Of a stretch of DNA of 64,000 nt, positions 62,086 through 64,000 are shown in pieces (the stretch's first letter is position 1; every line of letters begins with the position of its first letter). The stretch spans positions 1-64,000 of the forward strand of contig CALUJC010000003.1 of the NCBI GenBank assembly GCA_944320865.1, read 5' to 3'. The notes under the pieces were generated by a model that saw nothing but the letters and a program-made list of their open reading frames with translations, searched no databases and was not told the origin of the DNA. The position numbers were made by a program, and so were the translations under genes. This DNA is from an uncultured Bacteroides sp. (GTDB taxonomy: Bacteria; Bacteroidota; Bacteroidia; Bacteroidales; Bacteroidaceae).

Positions 62086-62116
62086 CAAATATACTATCTT
62101 TGTCCGGAAAAACAAC
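62086..62116 (-). promoter_or_regulatory. ppk1: Promoter of ppk1
   Basis: Minus strand: GTTG (62116-62113), 19 bases, TATATTTG (62093-62086). Its spacer contains the -7 box of the divergent gene. Confidence 0.65.
62095..62102 (+). promoter_or_regulatory. -7 box of the phosphoesterase gene
   Basis: TATCTTTG, 22 bases before the ATG at 62125; lies within the spacer of the ppk1 promoter, so the two cannot easily be occupied together. Confidence 0.55.
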
Positions 62117-62124
62117 TTTGTTGA

Positions 62125-62616
62125 ATGAAGAAAATAGGTTTACTTTCGGATACGCACGGGTATTGGGACGATAAGTACCTGTACTATTTTGAGCCGTGCG
62201 ATGAGATTTGGCATGCGGGCGATATCGGCTCGCTCGATGTGGCCAGGCGCTTGGCCGACTTTCGCCCCCTGCGTGCCGTGTATGGCAACATAGACGGGCA
62301 GGACTTGCGCCGTTTGTACCCTCAGACCTTACGGTTTACGATAGAAGGTACCGAAATCTTGATGAAACACATCGGTGGATATCCCGGGCATTACGACCCC
62401 TCCATACGAGGTAGCTTGCTGGTCAGGCCACCCAAGCTCTTCGTGAGCGGGCACTCGCACATTCTTAAGGTAAAATACGACAAGACGCTGGGCATGCTCC
62501 ACATCAATCCCGGGGCAGCAGGCATCAGTGGATTTCACAAGGTGCGTACGCTGGTGCGTTTCAACATCAGTCAAGGCACGTTCTCCGACTTGGAGGTCAT
62601 TGAACTGGCAGGATAA
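62125..62616 (+). CDS. Calcineurin-like metallophosphoesterase, YfcE/MJ0936 type
   Basis: 163 residues with all metal motifs: SDTHGY, GDIGS (as HAGDIGS), GNIDG in place of GNCD, and GHSH with NPGAAG near the end. Family members hydrolyse phosphodiesters in vitro; the natural substrate is unknown. Divergent from ppk1. Confidence 0.9.
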   Translation: MKKIGLLSDTHGYWDDKYLYYFEPCDEIWHAGDIGSLDVARRLADFRPLRAVYGNIDGQDLRRLYPQTLRFTIEGTEILMKHIGGYPGHYDPSIRGSLLVRPPKLFVSGHSHILKVKYDKTLGMLHINPGAAGISGFHKVRTLVRFNISQGTFSDLEVIELAG

Positions 62617-62649
62617 AGGTCATAGGGGAGGCTTTTTCTTATCCATAAG

Positions 62650-62681
62650 TTTGGCTATGTCGGCATTTTTCCTCATCTTTG
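62650..62681 (+). promoter_or_regulatory. rfbA: Promoter of rfbA
   Basis: TTTG (62650-62653), 20 bases, CATCTTTG (62674-62681), one mismatch from TAnnTTTG; leader of about 85 bases. Confidence 0.5.
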
Positions 62682-62773
62682 CACTTCGGAATAGCATCGA
62701 GAGCCGTGGGGCGTCGTCCTCCTTCTTATTTTATTCTCCGCTTTAAGTATTTATCTTAAAAAAAGACTGAAGT

Positions 62774-63655
62774 ATGAAAGGAATTATTCTTGCCGGTGGT
62801 AGTGCCACCCGCCTCTATCCGTTGTCGAAGGCCATCTCCAAGCAAATAATGCCCGTCTACGACAAGCCCATGATTTACTACCCTCTTTCTACGCTGATGC
62901 TGGCCGGCATCCGCGAGGTGCTCATCATCTCTACACCGAGGGACCTGCCTATGTTCCGCGACCTGCTGGGTTCGGGTGAAGACTTGGGCATGCGCTTTGC
63001 CTATCAAGTGCAGGAAGCGCCTAACGGGTTGGCGCAAGCCTTCGTGCTGGGTGCCGACTTCCTAGAAGGTGGCCCCGGATGCCTTATCTTGGGCGATAAC
63101 CTTTTTTACGGGCAAGGCTTCTCGTCCATGCTGCGCAGGGCGGCATCCATTGAGAAGGGGGCGTGCATTTTCGGATATTATGTGAAAGACCCTCGTGCCT
63201 ATGGCGTGGTAGGGTTTGATGCCGAAGGCCGTGTCACCTCGCTCGAAGAAAAGCCTCAAAAGCCTAAGAGTAATTATGCCGTGCCTGGACTGTACTTTTA
63301 CGATAGCACCGTTACGGAGAAGGCCGCAAACCTCCGCCCGTCGGCACGTGGGGAGTATGAGATTACCGACCTCAACCGCCTGTATCTGGAAGAAGGCACG
63401 CTGAAGGTAGAACTTTTCGGACGTGGTTTCGCCTGGCTTGACACGGGCAATTGCGATAGCCTGCTCGAAGCCTCTAACTTCGTGGCCACCATACAGAACC
63501 GCCAGGGCTTCCGCGTGTCGTGCATCGAAGAGATTGCCTGGCGCAAAGGGTGGATAGACGTGAACCAGCTGCACCACCTGGGACAACGTCTGGAGAAGAC
63601 AGAATATGGCCGCTACCTTATGGAGTTGGCCACTACGCACAACGCTAACCGCTGA
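62774..63655 (+). CDS. rfbA: Glucose-1-phosphate thymidylyltransferase
   Basis: 293 residues. Nucleotide-binding motif LAGGSATRLYP (residues 6-16), SKQIMPVYDKPMIYYPLS, metal site LGDNLFYG, and the C-terminal EEIAWRKGWI. Makes dTDP-glucose, first step of dTDP-rhamnose and related sugars for polysaccharides. rfbB follows 24 bp later. Confidence 0.97.
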   Translation: MKGIILAGGSATRLYPLSKAISKQIMPVYDKPMIYYPLSTLMLAGIREVLIISTPRDLPMFRDLLGSGEDLGMRFAYQVQEAPNGLAQAFVLGADFLEGGPGCLILGDNLFYGQGFSSMLRRAASIEKGACIFGYYVKDPRAYGVVGFDAEGRVTSLEEKPQKPKSNYAVPGLYFYDSTVTEKAANLRPSARGEYEITDLNRLYLEEGTLKVELFGRGFAWLDTGNCDSLLEASNFVATIQNRQGFRVSCIEEIAWRKGWIDVNQLHHLGQRLEKTEYGRYLMELATTHNANR

Positions 63656-63679
63656 TATTACTATACACTACATTATTAT

Positions 63680-64000
63680 ATGAAAACCTATCTTGTGACC
63701 GGAGCTGCCGGATTCATCGGCGCCAATTACATTAAGTACATATTGAAGAAGCATGACGACATCCGCGTCGTGGTGCTCGATGCCCTGACTTATGCAGGCA
63801 ACCTGGGCACTATAGCCGAGGATATTGATAACGAACGGTGCTTCTTCGTCAAGGGAGACATCTGCGACAGGGCGCTGGCCGACGACCTCTTTGCCACTTA
63901 CAAGTTCGACTATGTGGTGAACTTTGCGGCCGAGAGCCATGTGGACCGTAGCATAGAGAACCCTCAACTGTTCCTTATCACCAACATACTGGGTACGCAA
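63680..64000 (+). CDS. rfbB: dTDP-glucose 4,6-dehydratase (5' part, cut by window end)
   Basis: The first 107 codons are visible. NAD-binding motif TGAAGFIGANY (residues 7-17), DALTYAGNL and VVNFAAESHVDRSIENP are characteristic of RfbB. Second gene of the dTDP-sugar operon, 24 bp after rfbA. Confidence 0.95.
   Translation, partial: MKTYLVTGAAGFIGANYIKYILKKHDDIRVVVLDALTYAGNLGTIAEDIDNERCFFVKGDICDRALADDLFATYKFDYVVNFAAESHVDRSIENPQLFLITNILGTQ

Overview
The window comes from a chromosome of the order Bacteroidales, most likely a Bacteroides-like genus with about 50-55% GC in most genes. The evidence is: many promoters of the Bacteroides type (TTTG, about 19 bases, then TAnnTTTG) with few Shine-Dalgarno sites; fimbrillin (Mfa-like) lipoproteins; a GldE-type gene in a mutY-ssb-gldE-phosphopantetheinyl transferase cluster; DUF4783, DUF4476 and DUF5686 proteins; and an archaeal/eukaryal-type prolyl-tRNA synthetase. 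I cannot assign the genus from sequence alone.

Layout. 1-0.54 kb: the edge of what looks like an integrative element (zinc-ribbon/helix-turn-helix partner protein, cut by the window). 0.7-7.0 kb: dnaK, dnaB and an S9 peptidase. 7.1-18.7 kb: an accessory island with a Ser/Thr kinase and its small partner, a three-gene envelope operon (WG-repeat lipoprotein, beta-rich exported protein, FN3/BspA-LRR lipoprotein) and a fimbrillin operon whose middle gene joins a fimbrillin-like domain, BspA repeats, a BACON-like domain and an M64 metallopeptidase. 18.8-30.4 kb: MATE transporter, yidC, pyrG, then mutY-ssb-gldE-PPTase, tRNA-Arg(TCT), an acyltransferase, hsp20 and an AlaX-like editing protein. 30.6-44.8 kb: DUF5686 outer-membrane protein, DUF4783-nadC, an ECF sigma/anti-sigma operon, a GH36 alpha-galactosidase, nudC, proS, cdd and a LysM glucosaminidase. 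45-55.5 kb: an ABC export cluster with one periplasmic adaptor, one ATPase and three A/B pairs of FtsX/MacB-type permeases. 55.5-64 kb: gdhA, a Pit-type phosphate transporter with a PhoU-like tail, ppk1, a phosphoesterase, and the start of a dTDP-sugar operon (rfbA, rfbB cut by the window).

The most unusual signal is between the genes. Many intergenic gaps hold short-period arrays that differ in sequence from locus to locus but keep the same geometry: (i) 22- or 23-bp tandem units, most with an internal dyad, often directly after a stop codon (seven loci); (ii) a dispersed element with a TATAG centre flanked by 11-bp units that point in opposite senses on the two sides (four copies), one of which runs in register into a 22-bp array; (iii) 8-9-bp unit arrays that form large inverted repeats. 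In the ABC cluster such arrays sit exactly at the boundaries between permease pairs. I do not recognise these as a named repeat family.

Regulation. Besides TAnnTTTG promoters, sigma-54-like -24/-12 elements lie upstream of hsp20, dnaK (imperfect -12), mutY and the ABC adaptor. dnaK and hsp20 also share an upstream TGnCA-N3-TGnCA type palindrome, suggesting a common heat-shock activator. The ABC adaptor has a different palindrome, GTGTCC-N6-GGACAC.
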